Shown here: positions 7,471-13,730 of the stretch, one piece after another
Numbering within the stretch: the first letter of the stretch is position 1
Layout: each line of letters starts with the position of its first letter
Origin: Pseudomonadota bacterium
GTDB taxonomy: Bacteria; Pseudomonadota; Alphaproteobacteria; Caulobacterales; Caulobacteraceae
Direction of reading: 5' to 3'
Assembly: GCA_023433585.1 (NCBI GenBank)
Contig: JAEZCL010000104.1
Coordinates: forward strand, 1 to 17,921
Length of the DNA stretch: 17,921 nt
The notes under the pieces: generated by a model
What the model was told of the DNA's origin: nothing
The model's database searches: none
What the model saw: the letters and a program-made list of their open reading frames with translations, nothing else
Program-made: the position numbers and the translations under genes

Positions 7471-8436
7471 ATGATGTCTCAGCACTTTCTCCTCTCTGCC
7501 GCCGCCCGGACCCTCTCGCTGGTCAAGGTGATGCGCATGTCCGACGCGGAGGCGCGGGAGACGTTCAAGGCGATCCGCTGGGCCTCTACCGAGGGCGAGC
7601 CGGTTTGCCCCAAGTGCGGCTGCGTCGAGTCCTACGACCTGACCACTCGTCAGATCTTCAAGTGCAAGGCCTGCCTGTCGCAGTTCAGCGTCACGTCGGG
7701 AACGATCTTCGCCAGCCGTAAGTTGGCCATCCGCGACATCCTGGCCGCTATCGCCATCTTCGTGAACGGAGCGAAGGGCTATAGCGCCCTTCAACTGAGC
7801 CGCGATCTGGACGTGCAATATAAGACGGCCTTCGTGATGGCCCACAAGCTGCGCGAGGCCATCGCCCTGTCGCGTGACGCCGACATGCTGGACGGTGACG
7901 TTGAGGTCGATGGCGCCTACTTCGGCGGCTATGTGAAGCCCGCTAACGAGCGCGCCAACCGCCGCGACCGTCGCCTGTCAGAGAACCAGTCGGGCAAGCG
8001 TCAGGTGGTCGTGGCCATGCGCGAGCGCGACGGCGACACCCGCCCCTTCGTGACCGCCCGCGAAGCCGATGGCGTGGCCCTGGTCGCCGCCAACGTCGCC
8101 AATGACGCCACGGTCCATGCCGACGAAGCCTCGCATTGGGATGTCCTTCACGCCCGCTTCGCCACGAAGCGCATCAATCACAGCGAGGCTTACTCGCTGG
8201 ACGGCGCTTGCACGAACATGGCGGAAAGCTTCTTCTCCCGCCTGCGTCGCGCCGAGGTTGGAACGCACCACCATATCGCGGGCCGCTACCTGTCGGCCTA
8301 CGCGAACGAAATGGCGTGGCGCGAGGACAACCGCCGCGTCTCCAACGGCGCTCAGTTCGCCATGGTCGTGGGGGCCGCCATGGCCGCGCCGGTGTCACGT
8401 CAATGGAAGGGCTATTGGCAACGTAACGCGGCGTGA
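7471..8436 (+). CDS. IS1595-family (ISXO2-like) transposase
   Basis: A DDE-type transposase of 321 residues. An N-terminal zinc ribbon binds metal through CPKC (46-49) and CKAC (65-68). The catalytic domain shows EVDGAYFGGY (Asp147), HADEASHW (Asp218) and TNMAESFFSRLRRAEVGTHH (Glu252), the usual pattern of the ISXO2-like domain, ending NGAQFAMVV and a basic tail. I chose ATG 7471 (or 7474) rather than the upstream in-frame ATG 7435, since the latter lies between the -35 and -10 of the likely promoter. The reading frame is intact and both element ends are conserved, so it may be functional. It moves the element by cutting at the inverted repeats and making 8-bp duplications. Confidence 0.95.
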   Translation: MMSQHFLLSAAARTLSLVKVMRMSDAEARETFKAIRWASTEGEPVCPKCGCVESYDLTTRQIFKCKACLSQFSVTSGTIFASRKLAIRDILAAIAIFVNGAKGYSALQLSRDLDVQYKTAFVMAHKLREAIALSRDADMLDGDVEVDGAYFGGYVKPANERANRRDRRLSENQSGKRQVVVAMRERDGDTRPFVTAREADGVALVAANVANDATVHADEASHWDVLHARFATKRINHSEAYSLDGACTNMAESFFSRLRRAEVGTHHHIAGRYLSAYANEMAWREDNRRVSNGAQFAMVVGAAMAAPVSRQWKGYWQRNAA

Positions 8437-8552
8437 GCCCGAAAATAACTTCCGACACTGATCGCGGGACAAACCGGCACAGTCCGTAAAAGTTACGCAA
8501 ATCCAACGGACCATTTCCGGAACCGAGTCCGTAACGCACGACAAGCTTTCAA
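8437..8552 (+). other. non-coding stretch with GTCCGT/ACGGAC repeats after the transposase
   Basis: No gene is supported here. AGTCCGTAA occurs at 8481-8489 and 8526-8534, and ACGGAC lies between them at 8506-8511, so the middle segment can pair with either neighbour. A CGTAA-AAG-TTACG inverted repeat lies within the first copy and a TTCCGGAA palindrome at 8515-8522. It may act as the transposase terminator region or as protein-binding sites. Confidence 0.35.
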
Positions 8553-8581
8553 TTGACGAAAAAAGTGAAAGTGGGTATAAG
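8553..8581 (+). promoter_or_regulatory. near-consensus sigma-70 promoter in the element
   Basis: TTGACG (8553-8558), exactly 17 nt, then TATAAG (8576-8581). Each hexamer differs from consensus by one base and the spacer is ideal; it is the best promoter in the window. The expected transcription start is about 8588, and no convincing ORF with a ribosome-binding site follows. Confidence 0.7.
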
Positions 8582-8587
8582 CCACAT

Positions 8588-8804
8588 TGAAACGGGCCGA
8601 ACCCCAAAGGGATCGGCCCGCTCCGAAAACAAGGTGGGTGATACCGCCGCTCGCTCTGCTTGGCACCACACCGGCCATCCTCTGCAGCAACCAGAGACGG
8701 GCCAGCCGCCGGGCTACAGGGAAATGGACCCTGTACCTACGCGTCATGAACGTACCTCATTTCCGCCCCGGCGCCAAGCGTTCGGGGCGGAAGTCGTTGT
8801 TTCT
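8588..8804 (+). ncRNA. candidate structured small RNA carried by the IS1595-family element
   Basis: Between the strong promoter and a terminator-like hairpin lie about 215 nt with several stems: CGGGCCGA/TCGGCCCG (8593-8600 with 8613-8620), extended inside by CCC/GGG with a CAAA loop; CTCTG/CAGAG (8680-8684 with 8692-8696) nested in GGCC/GGCC (8673-8676 with 8700-8703); TACAGGG/CCCTGTA (8715-8721 with 8729-8735, perfect); and the terminal stem 8759-8794. I match it to no known RNA family. It could instead contain signals for the opposite strand: the first hairpin read on the minus strand is followed by GTTTC and could end the 158-aa gene's transcript. Existence as an RNA is inferred from structure and promoter only. 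Confidence 0.5.
8759..8804 (+). terminator. intrinsic terminator-like hairpin
   Basis: TTCCGCCCCG (8761-8770) pairs perfectly with CGGGGCGGAA (8783-8792), extended by a U-G and an A-U pair to 12 bp, with a 12-nt loop. A moderately T-rich tail GTCGTTGTTTCTAATT follows on the plus strand; on the minus strand no T-run follows. It therefore fits best as the end of the plus-strand candidate RNA, while also lying just past the stop of the convergent 158-aa gene. Confidence 0.55.
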
Positions 8805-8806
8805 AA

Positions 8807-9283
8807 TTAGGTATTTGAATCCAAGCGGTTGTGGTTTTCCCCACAGGCCAGCCCCCAGATTTTGTGTTCATGCTTTGTGCCCAGCGCCTCAATCACGCCC
8901 GAGTCGCGAAGGGATGCGAGGCAGGCTCCGACGCGCTTTCGAATCGTGATGACGGTCCCGTCGTCGGCTCTCAGGCCCCGGTCCTGAACCCACGCTTCGG
9001 CTATGTCGCGGGACGTGATCGGCCCCGCCGCAGCCTTCAGCTGATCCAGCACAAACCGGCGCATCTGGCCCTTCTTGGCCCGGTGCTTCGTGGCGTATCG
9101 CTTTATGGCGGCGGCTGTATCGGCGGTCGGATCGAACAGGCGGATGCAGGCGTCTATGTGGTCCAGGTCGCACGTCACCTTGCGCACGTCCGCCTCTAAC
9201 GCGGCGCGGAGCTTCACAAGCTCCTTCCGCTTGGCCTGCAATCCGGCGATGGTGTTGGGGCGTTCAACGGGAGGGGTTGTCAT
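8807..9283 (-). CDS. 158-aa cargo protein: coiled coil plus winged-helix-like domain
   Basis: Function unknown. Residues about 10-50 form a likely coiled coil (TIAGLQAKRKELVKLRAALE, then ADVRKVTCDLDHIDACIRLFD). A basic linker (KRYATKHRAKKGQ) leads to a C-terminal region resembling a winged helix: MRRFVLDQLKAAAGPITSRD, then IAEAWVQDRG and a second helix IRKRVGACLASLRDSGVIEA. I recall similar proteins as frequent companions of alphaproteobacterial IS1595-type transposases. DNA binding is inferred. The ATG (9283-9281) overlaps the start of the divergent 45-aa gene within CATG and has no clear ribosome-binding site, so a leaderless or alternative start is possible. Confidence 0.75.
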   Translation of the reverse strand: MTTPPVERPNTIAGLQAKRKELVKLRAALEADVRKVTCDLDHIDACIRLFDPTADTAAAIKRYATKHRAKKGQMRRFVLDQLKAAAGPITSRDIAEAWVQDRGLRADDGTVITIRKRVGACLASLRDSGVIEALGTKHEHKIWGLACGENHNRLDSNT

Positions 9284-9419
9284 GGGATGGGCTATCGGTA
9301 TCGGGTTGCTGGCGGTCGCCGCCGTGTCGGCTTGGATGAACCGGATGCTTCAAGAGGCGAAGCGCACGAACGATCTTCTGGAGATCATTGGCAACCGGCT
9401 TACCAGACCCCATCAATAG
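9282..9419 (+). CDS. 45-aa single-pass membrane microprotein (cargo)
   Basis: The ORF (MGWAIGIGLLAVAAVSAWMN, then RMLQEAKRTNDLLEIIGNRLTRPHQ) has one N-terminal hydrophobic helix of about 17 residues followed by a charged amphipathic tail. A strong Shine-Dalgarno GGGAGGGG stands just upstream of the ATG at 9282. The start lies in the first codon of the divergent 158-aa gene, so its promoter must lie within that gene. Size and topology resemble small toxins or membrane-protein modulators, but nothing here shows a function. The stop (TAG) is followed directly by the operator-like repeat and the right inverted repeat. Confidence 0.5.
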   Translation: MGWAIGIGLLAVAAVSAWMNRMLQEAKRTNDLLEIIGNRLTRPHQ

Positions 9420-9434
9420 CATCGTATCCGATGT
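9420..9434 (+). promoter_or_regulatory. operator-like repeat near the right element end
   Basis: CATCGTATCCGATGT differs by a single base from CATCATATCCGATGT (7396-7410) in the transposase/DUF6471 control region. It stands 7 bp inside the right inverted repeat. A shared binding protein at the promoter and at the end is the simple reading. Confidence 0.45.
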
Positions 9435-9441
9435 CAGACAC

Positions 9442-9474
9442 CATCACTTGTGGTGTGTTTGCTACCTAATGCCG
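9442..9474 (-). repeat. right terminal inverted repeat of the IS1595-family element
   Basis: Read on the minus strand from 9474 this begins CGGCATTAGGTAGCAAACAC and continues ACCACAAGTGATG. Like the left end it carries an inner inverted repeat (CACCA...TGGTG, loop of 7). The CTAATGCC terminus gives an outward-facing ATG at both ends of the element. Confidence 0.92.
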
Positions 9475-9482
9475 GAATATTC
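9475..9482. repeat. target-site duplication, right copy (GAATATTC)
   Basis: Second copy of the 8-bp duplication, identical to 6166-6173. It is followed by CGGCAGTTC, which continues the comM reading frame (Glu-Leu-Pro on the minus strand). Confidence 0.9.
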
Positions 9483-10394
9483 CGGCAGTTCATCCAGGAA
9501 CAACACCCCGTTATGGGCCAGGGACGCCTCGCCCGGCTTCGCGCGCAGCCCGCCGCCGGTGAGCGCGGCCATGGAGGCGGAATGGTGGGGGCTGCGGAAC
9601 GGGCGGTCGCGGGTCAGGGCGCCGCGCTCGATCAGGCCGGCCACCGACCAGACCATGGAGGTCTCCAGCAACTCCTGGGGCGTCAGGGGCGGCAGAAGGC
9701 CGGGCAGACGCTGGGCCATCATGGACTTGCCCGATCCGGGCGGCCCCACGAACAACAGGTTGTGGCCGCCGGCCGCCGCCACCTCCAGCGCCCGCTTGGC
9801 GCTCTCCTGGCCCTTGACCTCGCGCAGGTCAGGCGCGGGGCCGCCCGTCGAGACGGGGCCGGGCTCCGGCGGTCGCAGCACCTGCACGCCCTTGAAATGA
9901 TTGATGACGCCGATCAGGGATCGCGGCGCCAGGATCGAGACCTCGCCCGCCCAGGCGGCTTCCGGCCCGTTGGCCTCGGGGCAGATCAGGCCCAGACCCA
10001 TGGACGCCGCCGCCACCGCTGCGGGCAACGTTCCGCCCACCGGGGCGATGCGCCCGTCCAGCCCCAGCTCGCCCAGCGCCGCCCACCCCGACAGCGCGTC
10101 CGGCGCGATCACCCCCATGGAGGCCAGCAGCGCCAGGGCGATGGGCAGGTCGAAATGGCTGCCCTCCTTGGGCAGGTCGGCGGGCGCCAGATTGGCGATG
10201 ACCCGTTTCGATGGGAAGGCCAGGCCGATGCCCGCGAAGGCGCCGCGCACCCGTTCCCGGCTCTCGGCCACCGCCTTGTCGGGCAGACCGACGATGTTGA
10301 AATGGCCGTGGTCGCCGGAAAGCTGCTGGACCTGCACGTCCACGCGCCGGGCGTCCACCCCGTCGAACGCCACCGTCGCCACGCTGGCCAGCAT
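9475..10394 (-). pseudogene. comM: comM, N-terminal fragment (gene split by IS1595-family element)
   Basis: The 5' part of the ComM/YifB AAA+ ATPase starts at ATG 10394 (MLASVATVAFDGVDARRVDV) with a GGAGG site 9 nt upstream, rather than at the upstream in-frame ATG at 10430. It contains the Lon-protease-like N-terminal domain (FNIVGLPDKAVAESRERVR), the Walker A GPPGSGKS and Walker B GVLFLDELPEYS. Read-through into the element gives Ser-Gly-Ile-Arg and then TAG at 9464-9462, so a 310-residue protein lacking sensor and C-terminal domains would result. An ATPase core cut right after Walker B is unlikely to work as a helicase. Last gene of the minus-strand housekeeping series after gshB; the 3' part is at 5517-6173. 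Confidence 0.93.
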
Positions 10395-10449
10395 GTCTGC
10401 TCCCTCCGCTCCCAAATGAGAACGAAGCATGAACTCGCGCTTGAGGCAA

Positions 10450-10547
10450 TAGGCAGGTGGGCAGTAGGGGTTGGGCAGATGGGCAGTGGGCCGTGGGCAG
10501 ATGCGCTACATTCCCTCACTGCCCACTGCCCAATTCCCCACCTGCCC
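10450..10547. repeat. TGGGCAG repeat array forming a long imperfect hairpin between gshB and comM
   Basis: GGGCAG occurs at least four times on the plus strand (10459-10500) and CTGCCC three times after it (10519-10547). Two long pairings are possible: GGCAGGTGGG (10452-10461) with CCCACCTGCC (10537-10546), perfect over 10 bp, and TTGGGCAGATGGGCAGTG (10471-10488) with CACTGCCCACTGCCCAA (10517-10533), interrupted only by one bulged A. The array ends at the gshB stop codon. It has no T-run, so it is not a classical terminator. Confidence 0.7.
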
Positions 10548-11489
10548 CTACCGCCTCTTCTTCTCCACCACGTCCCACATGGCGGCGGCGGCGTTGATTC
10601 CGGTGAAGTCCTTCAGCTGGACCGCGCCGGTGGGCGAGGTGACGTTGATCTCGGTCAGCCAGTCGCCGATCACGTCGATGCCGACGAAGATCAGGCCGCG
10701 CCGCTTCAGCTCGGGGCCGAGCGCCGCGCAGATCTCGCGGTCGCGGGCGGTCAGCTCGACCGGCTCGGCCACGCCGCCGACGCGCAGGTTGGAGCGCACA
10801 TGCCCGTCCAGCGGCACACGGTTGATGGCGCCCACGGGCTCGCCGTCCACCAGGATGATGCGCTTGTCGCCGGCCGACACCGCCGGCAGGAATTTCTGGA
10901 TCACCAGGGGATCGCGCCGAATCTCGGCGTGAATCTCGACCAGGGCTTCAAGGTTCGGGTCGCCCGCCTTCAGCCGCACGATGCCCGAGCCCGCCGCTCC
11001 GTGCAGAGGCTTCAGCACCACATCCCCGTGGCGCGCATGGAAATCGGCCAGGGCGACGGGGTCGGCGGAAATCAGGGTCGGCGGCTGCAGCCCGGCGAAG
11101 CGCGTGGCGAACAGCTTTTCCGGCGCGTCCCTGACCTCGGCCGGATCGTTGACCACCAGGGTCTTCGGATGGACCGTCTCCAGCAGATAGGTGGCGGTGA
11201 CATAGGCCATGTCGAAGGGCGGGTCCTGACGCATCAGGATCACGTCCACGTCCTCGGCCAGGTCCAGCTTCACCCAGTCGCCGAACGTCACGTGATCGCC
11301 CACGACCGGGCGCAGGGTCACGGGCCGCGCGCGGCAGAACAGACGCCCGTCCTCCAGCGCCAGGGTCGCCACGTCATAGACCCACAGGGCGTGCCCGCGC
11401 TCCTGGGCGGTGATCGCCTGCAGGAAAGTGGTGTCCGCATGAATGTTGACCGCCTCCATGGGGTCCATCTGGATGGCGACCTTGAGCAT
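10548..11489 (-). CDS. gshB: glutathione synthetase
   Basis: This 313-residue cytosolic enzyme joins gamma-glutamylcysteine and glycine using ATP, the last step of glutathione synthesis. The N-terminal domain (MLKVAIQMDPMEAVNIHADT, VDVILMRQDPPFDMAYVTAT) and an ATP-grasp domain are clear: VLKPLHGAAGSGI for nucleotide binding, IQKFLPAVSAGDKRIILVDG, the loop NRVPLDGHVRSNLRVGG and the metal-binding end DWLTEINVTSPTG. Length is normal for the family. AAGGA stands about 8 nt before the ATG. It lies between the SirB1-like gene (77-nt gap with a hairpin) and comM (153-nt gap with the repeat array). Confidence 0.96.
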   Translation of the reverse strand: MLKVAIQMDPMEAVNIHADTTFLQAITAQERGHALWVYDVATLALEDGRLFCRARPVTLRPVVGDHVTFGDWVKLDLAEDVDVILMRQDPPFDMAYVTATYLLETVHPKTLVVNDPAEVRDAPEKLFATRFAGLQPPTLISADPVALADFHARHGDVVLKPLHGAAGSGIVRLKAGDPNLEALVEIHAEIRRDPLVIQKFLPAVSAGDKRIILVDGEPVGAINRVPLDGHVRSNLRVGGVAEPVELTARDREICAALGPELKRRGLIFVGIDVIGDWLTEINVTSPTGAVQLKDFTGINAAAAMWDVVEKKRR

Positions 11490-11541
11490 GGCGGGAATCC
11501 TTCACGCGGGATGGTGGGGTGAAGACGCCAGATGGACGCCC

Positions 11542-11568
11542 GACGCCCCTGGCGCAAGGCGGGGCGTC
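11542..11568. other. 8-bp perfect hairpin after the SirB1-like stop codon
   Basis: GACGCCCC (11542-11549) pairs with GGGGCGTC (11561-11568) around an 11-nt loop. It overlaps the stop codon of the SirB1-like gene and precedes gshB. No T-run follows on either strand, so it is more likely an mRNA-stabilising or attenuating stem than a full terminator. Confidence 0.4.
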
Positions 11569-12382
11569 AGTTCAGGCGCATGCGGATGCGGTCCTGAACG
11601 GTGCGCAAATGGGTCTCCCCGGGTCCGCTGAGGCCCCGCGCGCGGTCCAGCGCCGCCAGCGCCCCGGCCAGGGCGCCCTGTTTCTCGCGCGCGGCGGTCA
11701 CGTCCAGCCAGGGGCGGTGGTCCTCCGGGTCCAGCCAGGCGCGGCGGATGGCGGAGCGCTCGGCGCCTTCATGATCTTCCCGCTGCATGGCGCGGACGAA
11801 CAGCATGTTCTGCAGCCGGATCAGGGCCTGCCGGTCGCTGACCGGCGCCATCAGAAGGTCCAGCCGATCCGCCACATGCGGGGTCAGCCCGGCCAGCAGC
11901 GCCCGGCGCGTCAGCTCCGACGGCATGACCACCCGGCCCTGGCTGAAGGGGTCCAGCGCCACCGCGCCGTCGGGCGTCTCGACCCGCAGCAGGAAATGGC
12001 CGGGGAAATCGACGCCCCGGCAGATCACGCCCGCCGCCGCCGCCGCGTGGATGTAGAACACCGCCAGGGCCGCCGACAGGCCGCGCCGCCGCTCGGCCAC
12101 GTCGATGATGTCGGTGTTCCCCGGATCGTCGTGACGCAGCAGGTCGCCGTTCAACCTGAGGTCCGAGGCCATGGTCTCGGTCAGGGCGTCGTCGGGGGAT
12201 TCGCTCACCGTCCTTTCCGCCAGCCGTTCGACCGCATGGGCGGCCAGGGTGCGCACGGGCTCGGGATCGCGGAACGGATAGTCGTGGATGGCGCAGGCGA
12301 TGGCCGCCTCCAGCAGGGGGAAGGCGTCGTCCTCGGCCTCTCCGGCCGCGGCCAGGACCTGTTCCGCCTCTTCGCGCGTCAC
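11567..12382 (-). CDS. SirB1-like transglutaminase-fold protein with TPR-type C-terminus
   Basis: A 271-residue cytosolic protein of the SirB1/transglutaminase-like family; its biochemical role is not known to me. Seen: a helical N-terminus, the family core DIIDVAERRRGLSAALAVFY (91-110) and GVDFPGHFLLR (123-133), DPFSQG (144-149), and a C-terminal helical repeat region (ALIRLQNMLFVRAMQREDHE; GALAGALAALDRARGL) typical of TPR-like pairs. I chose a GTG start at 12382: its GTGA overlaps the yraN stop, GAGGCGG lies just upstream, and family similarity begins soon after. The longer open frame upstream is Arg/Gly-rich and lies over yraN. Translational coupling with yraN is likely. Confidence 0.85.
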   Translation of the reverse strand: MTREEAEQVLAAAGEAEDDAFPLLEAAIACAIHDYPFRDPEPVRTLAAHAVERLAERTVSESPDDALTETMASDLRLNGDLLRHDDPGNTDIIDVAERRRGLSAALAVFYIHAAAAAGVICRGVDFPGHFLLRVETPDGAVALDPFSQGRVVMPSELTRRALLAGLTPHVADRLDLLMAPVSDRQALIRLQNMLFVRAMQREDHEGAERSAIRRAWLDPEDHRPWLDVTAAREKQGALAGALAALDRARGLSGPGETHLRTVQDRIRMRLN

Positions 12383-12798
12383 GTCCGCCTCGGGGTTTCC
12401 AGCGACAGGCCCCGAACATGCCGGGGAAACCGGCCGGGAGCCAGCGCCACCATATCCAGCCGCAATGACAGATGCTTGAGCGAGGGCCGGTTGCGCATCA
12501 CCGCGCGCCCGGCCGCCATCAATCGCGCCTTCTGGGCGCCCGTCAGGCAGGTCAGGGCCTGGTCCAGGGTGGCGCGCCGCTTGACCTCCACCACGGCCAG
12601 CACGGCGCCGCGTCGCGCCAGAAGGTCGATCTCGCCCATGGGATTTTTCAGGCGAAAGCCGATGATCTGATAGCCCCGGGCCATCAGAAGGGCCGCCGCG
12701 ATCCATTCGGCCGCGCGGCCCTGCCTGCGCGCGCGCCCGCCCAGTCCGACCCGCCAGGCGGCCTTGGGTCGAACAGAGGCGGGGCGCGGGGGCGTCAC
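12379..12798 (-). CDS. yraN: YraN family (UPF0102) nuclease-fold protein
   Basis: A 139-residue protein with the YraN core: GRAAEWIAAALLMARGYQII, FRLKNPMGEIDLLARR and VLAVVEVKRR. The GEID...VEVK pattern is that of the PD-(D/E)XK nuclease fold, so the protein is predicted to resemble Holliday-junction resolvase-type nucleases; its cellular role remains unproven in the family. The GTG start at 12798 overlaps the rsmI stop by four bases (GTGA), and its own TGA overlaps the next GTG in the same manner. Location next to rsmI is common in Proteobacteria. Confidence 0.9.
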   Translation of the reverse strand: MTPPRPASVRPKAAWRVGLGGRARRQGRAAEWIAAALLMARGYQIIGFRLKNPMGEIDLLARRGAVLAVVEVKRRATLDQALTCLTGAQKARLMAAGRAVMRNRPSLKHLSLRLDMVALAPGRFPRHVRGLSLETPRRT

Positions 12799-13685
12799 CC
12801 GACGTCCTTGCCCTGCAGCGCCAGGGCGCGCCGGTAGAGGGCTCTCCTGGGCAGATCCAGCGCCCTGGAGACCTCCGAGGCCGCGTCGGCCGGGCCGGAT
12901 CGGGTCAAGGCGTCCTTCAGGGCCGCGTCGGCGTCGGCGTCGCTGGCCTGTTCCGCCTCGCCGGGGCCGATGACCACCACCAGCTCGCCGCGCGGGCCGT
13001 CCAGCTGAGGCTTGGCGGCCAGTTGGTCCAGAGTGCCGCGCACGCATTCCTCATAGAGCTTGGTCAGCTCGCGGGCGACGGCGGCCGGGCGCGGCCCCAG
13101 GACCGTGGCCATGTCGGCCAGGCTGCCCGCCAGGCGGGGGCCGCTCTCGAAGAACACCAGGGTGGCGCGGATGGGCTTGAGCGCCTCCAGCGCCGTCTTC
13201 CGCTGACCGCTCTTGGCCGGCAGGAAGCCCGCGAACAGCACCCGGTCGGCGGGCAGGCCCGCCACCGCCAGGGCCGCCAGCAGGCTGGACGGGCCGGGCA
13301 CGGGATGCACCGGCAGGCCCGCCGCGATCATGGCCCGCGCCACCACGAAGCCCGGGTCCGAAACCATGGGGGTGCCGGCGTCCGAGACCAGGGCCACCAC
13401 CTGGCCCTCGCGCACCCGCTCCACCGCCCCCACGGCGGCGCGTTCGGAGGCGTGGTCGTCGCATCGCTCCAGCCGGGCCTTGAGGCCATAGGCGGACAAC
13501 AGCTTGGCGGTGACGCGGGTGTCCTCGGCCAGGATCAGGTCGGCGGCGGTCAGGACGTCCAGGGCGCGCAGGGTGATGTCGCGCAGATTCCCGATGGGGG
13601 TCGAAACCAGATAGAGCCCCGGCTGGGCCGGCCGGGCCGGCGGCGCCATGGGCGGGAAGGGGGAGATCGTCGAAGGATCCGTCAT
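12795..13685 (-). CDS. rsmI: 16S rRNA (cytidine1402-2'-O)-methyltransferase
   Basis: RsmI methylates the ribose of C1402 in the decoding centre of 16S rRNA using S-adenosylmethionine. The 296-residue protein shows GLYLVSTPIGNLRDITLRAL near the N-terminus, AADLILAEDTR, the SAM-binding VALVSDAGTPMVSDPG and VHPVPGPSSLLAALAVAGLP, all typical of the tetrapyrrole-methylase fold, and a small C-terminal helical region (PADAASEVSRALDLPRRALY) like a helix-turn-helix. Length and motifs are standard. A 45-nt gap separates it from hemW; the ribosome-binding site is weak. Confidence 0.96.
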   Translation of the reverse strand: MTDPSTISPFPPMAPPARPAQPGLYLVSTPIGNLRDITLRALDVLTAADLILAEDTRVTAKLLSAYGLKARLERCDDHASERAAVGAVERVREGQVVALVSDAGTPMVSDPGFVVARAMIAAGLPVHPVPGPSSLLAALAVAGLPADRVLFAGFLPAKSGQRKTALEALKPIRATLVFFESGPRLAGSLADMATVLGPRPAAVARELTKLYEECVRGTLDQLAAKPQLDGPRGELVVVIGPGEAEQASDADADAALKDALTRSGPADAASEVSRALDLPRRALYRRALALQGKDVG

Positions 13686-13730
13686 GGCCGGACCGTGCCA
13701 GCGCCCGCGATTTGGCTCAAGCGCGGCGTT

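Larger units (their letters stand above)
6174..9474 (+). mobile_element. IS1595-family (ISXO2-like) element with cargo genes, inserted in comM
   Basis: A 3301-bp element bounded by inverted repeats starting CGGCATTATGTAGCAAACAC on the left and, on the opposite strand, CGGCATTAGGTAGCAAACAC on the right, and by 8-bp duplications GAATATTC. It encodes one DDE-type transposase with an N-terminal zinc ribbon plus four other ORFs: a 308-aa unknown, DUF6471, a 158-aa coiled-coil/winged-helix-like protein and a 45-aa membrane microprotein. It also holds a structured non-coding segment. Its base composition is visibly less GC-rich than the flanking genes. Removing 6174-9482 restores comM in frame. ISXO2-group elements without cargo are about 1 kb, so this one is large. 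Transposase and both ends look intact, so it may be active. Confidence 0.92.

Noticed and set aside
8493..8810. Short ORFs on both strands across the candidate RNA
   Set aside because: They lack ribosome-binding sites and recognisable domains, and they run through perfect hairpins; a coding role is not excluded but is less likely.
10450..10547. CRISPR-like array from the repeated TGGGCAG units
   Set aside because: Units are 6-8 bp, occur in both orientations and have no regular spacers; it is a hairpin-forming intergenic repeat.
9450..11522. 690-codon plus-strand open frame across comM 5' part and gshB
   Set aside because: Composition (His, Gln, Arg, Gly) is that of an antisense shadow; it crosses the element junction and two well-identified minus-strand genes.
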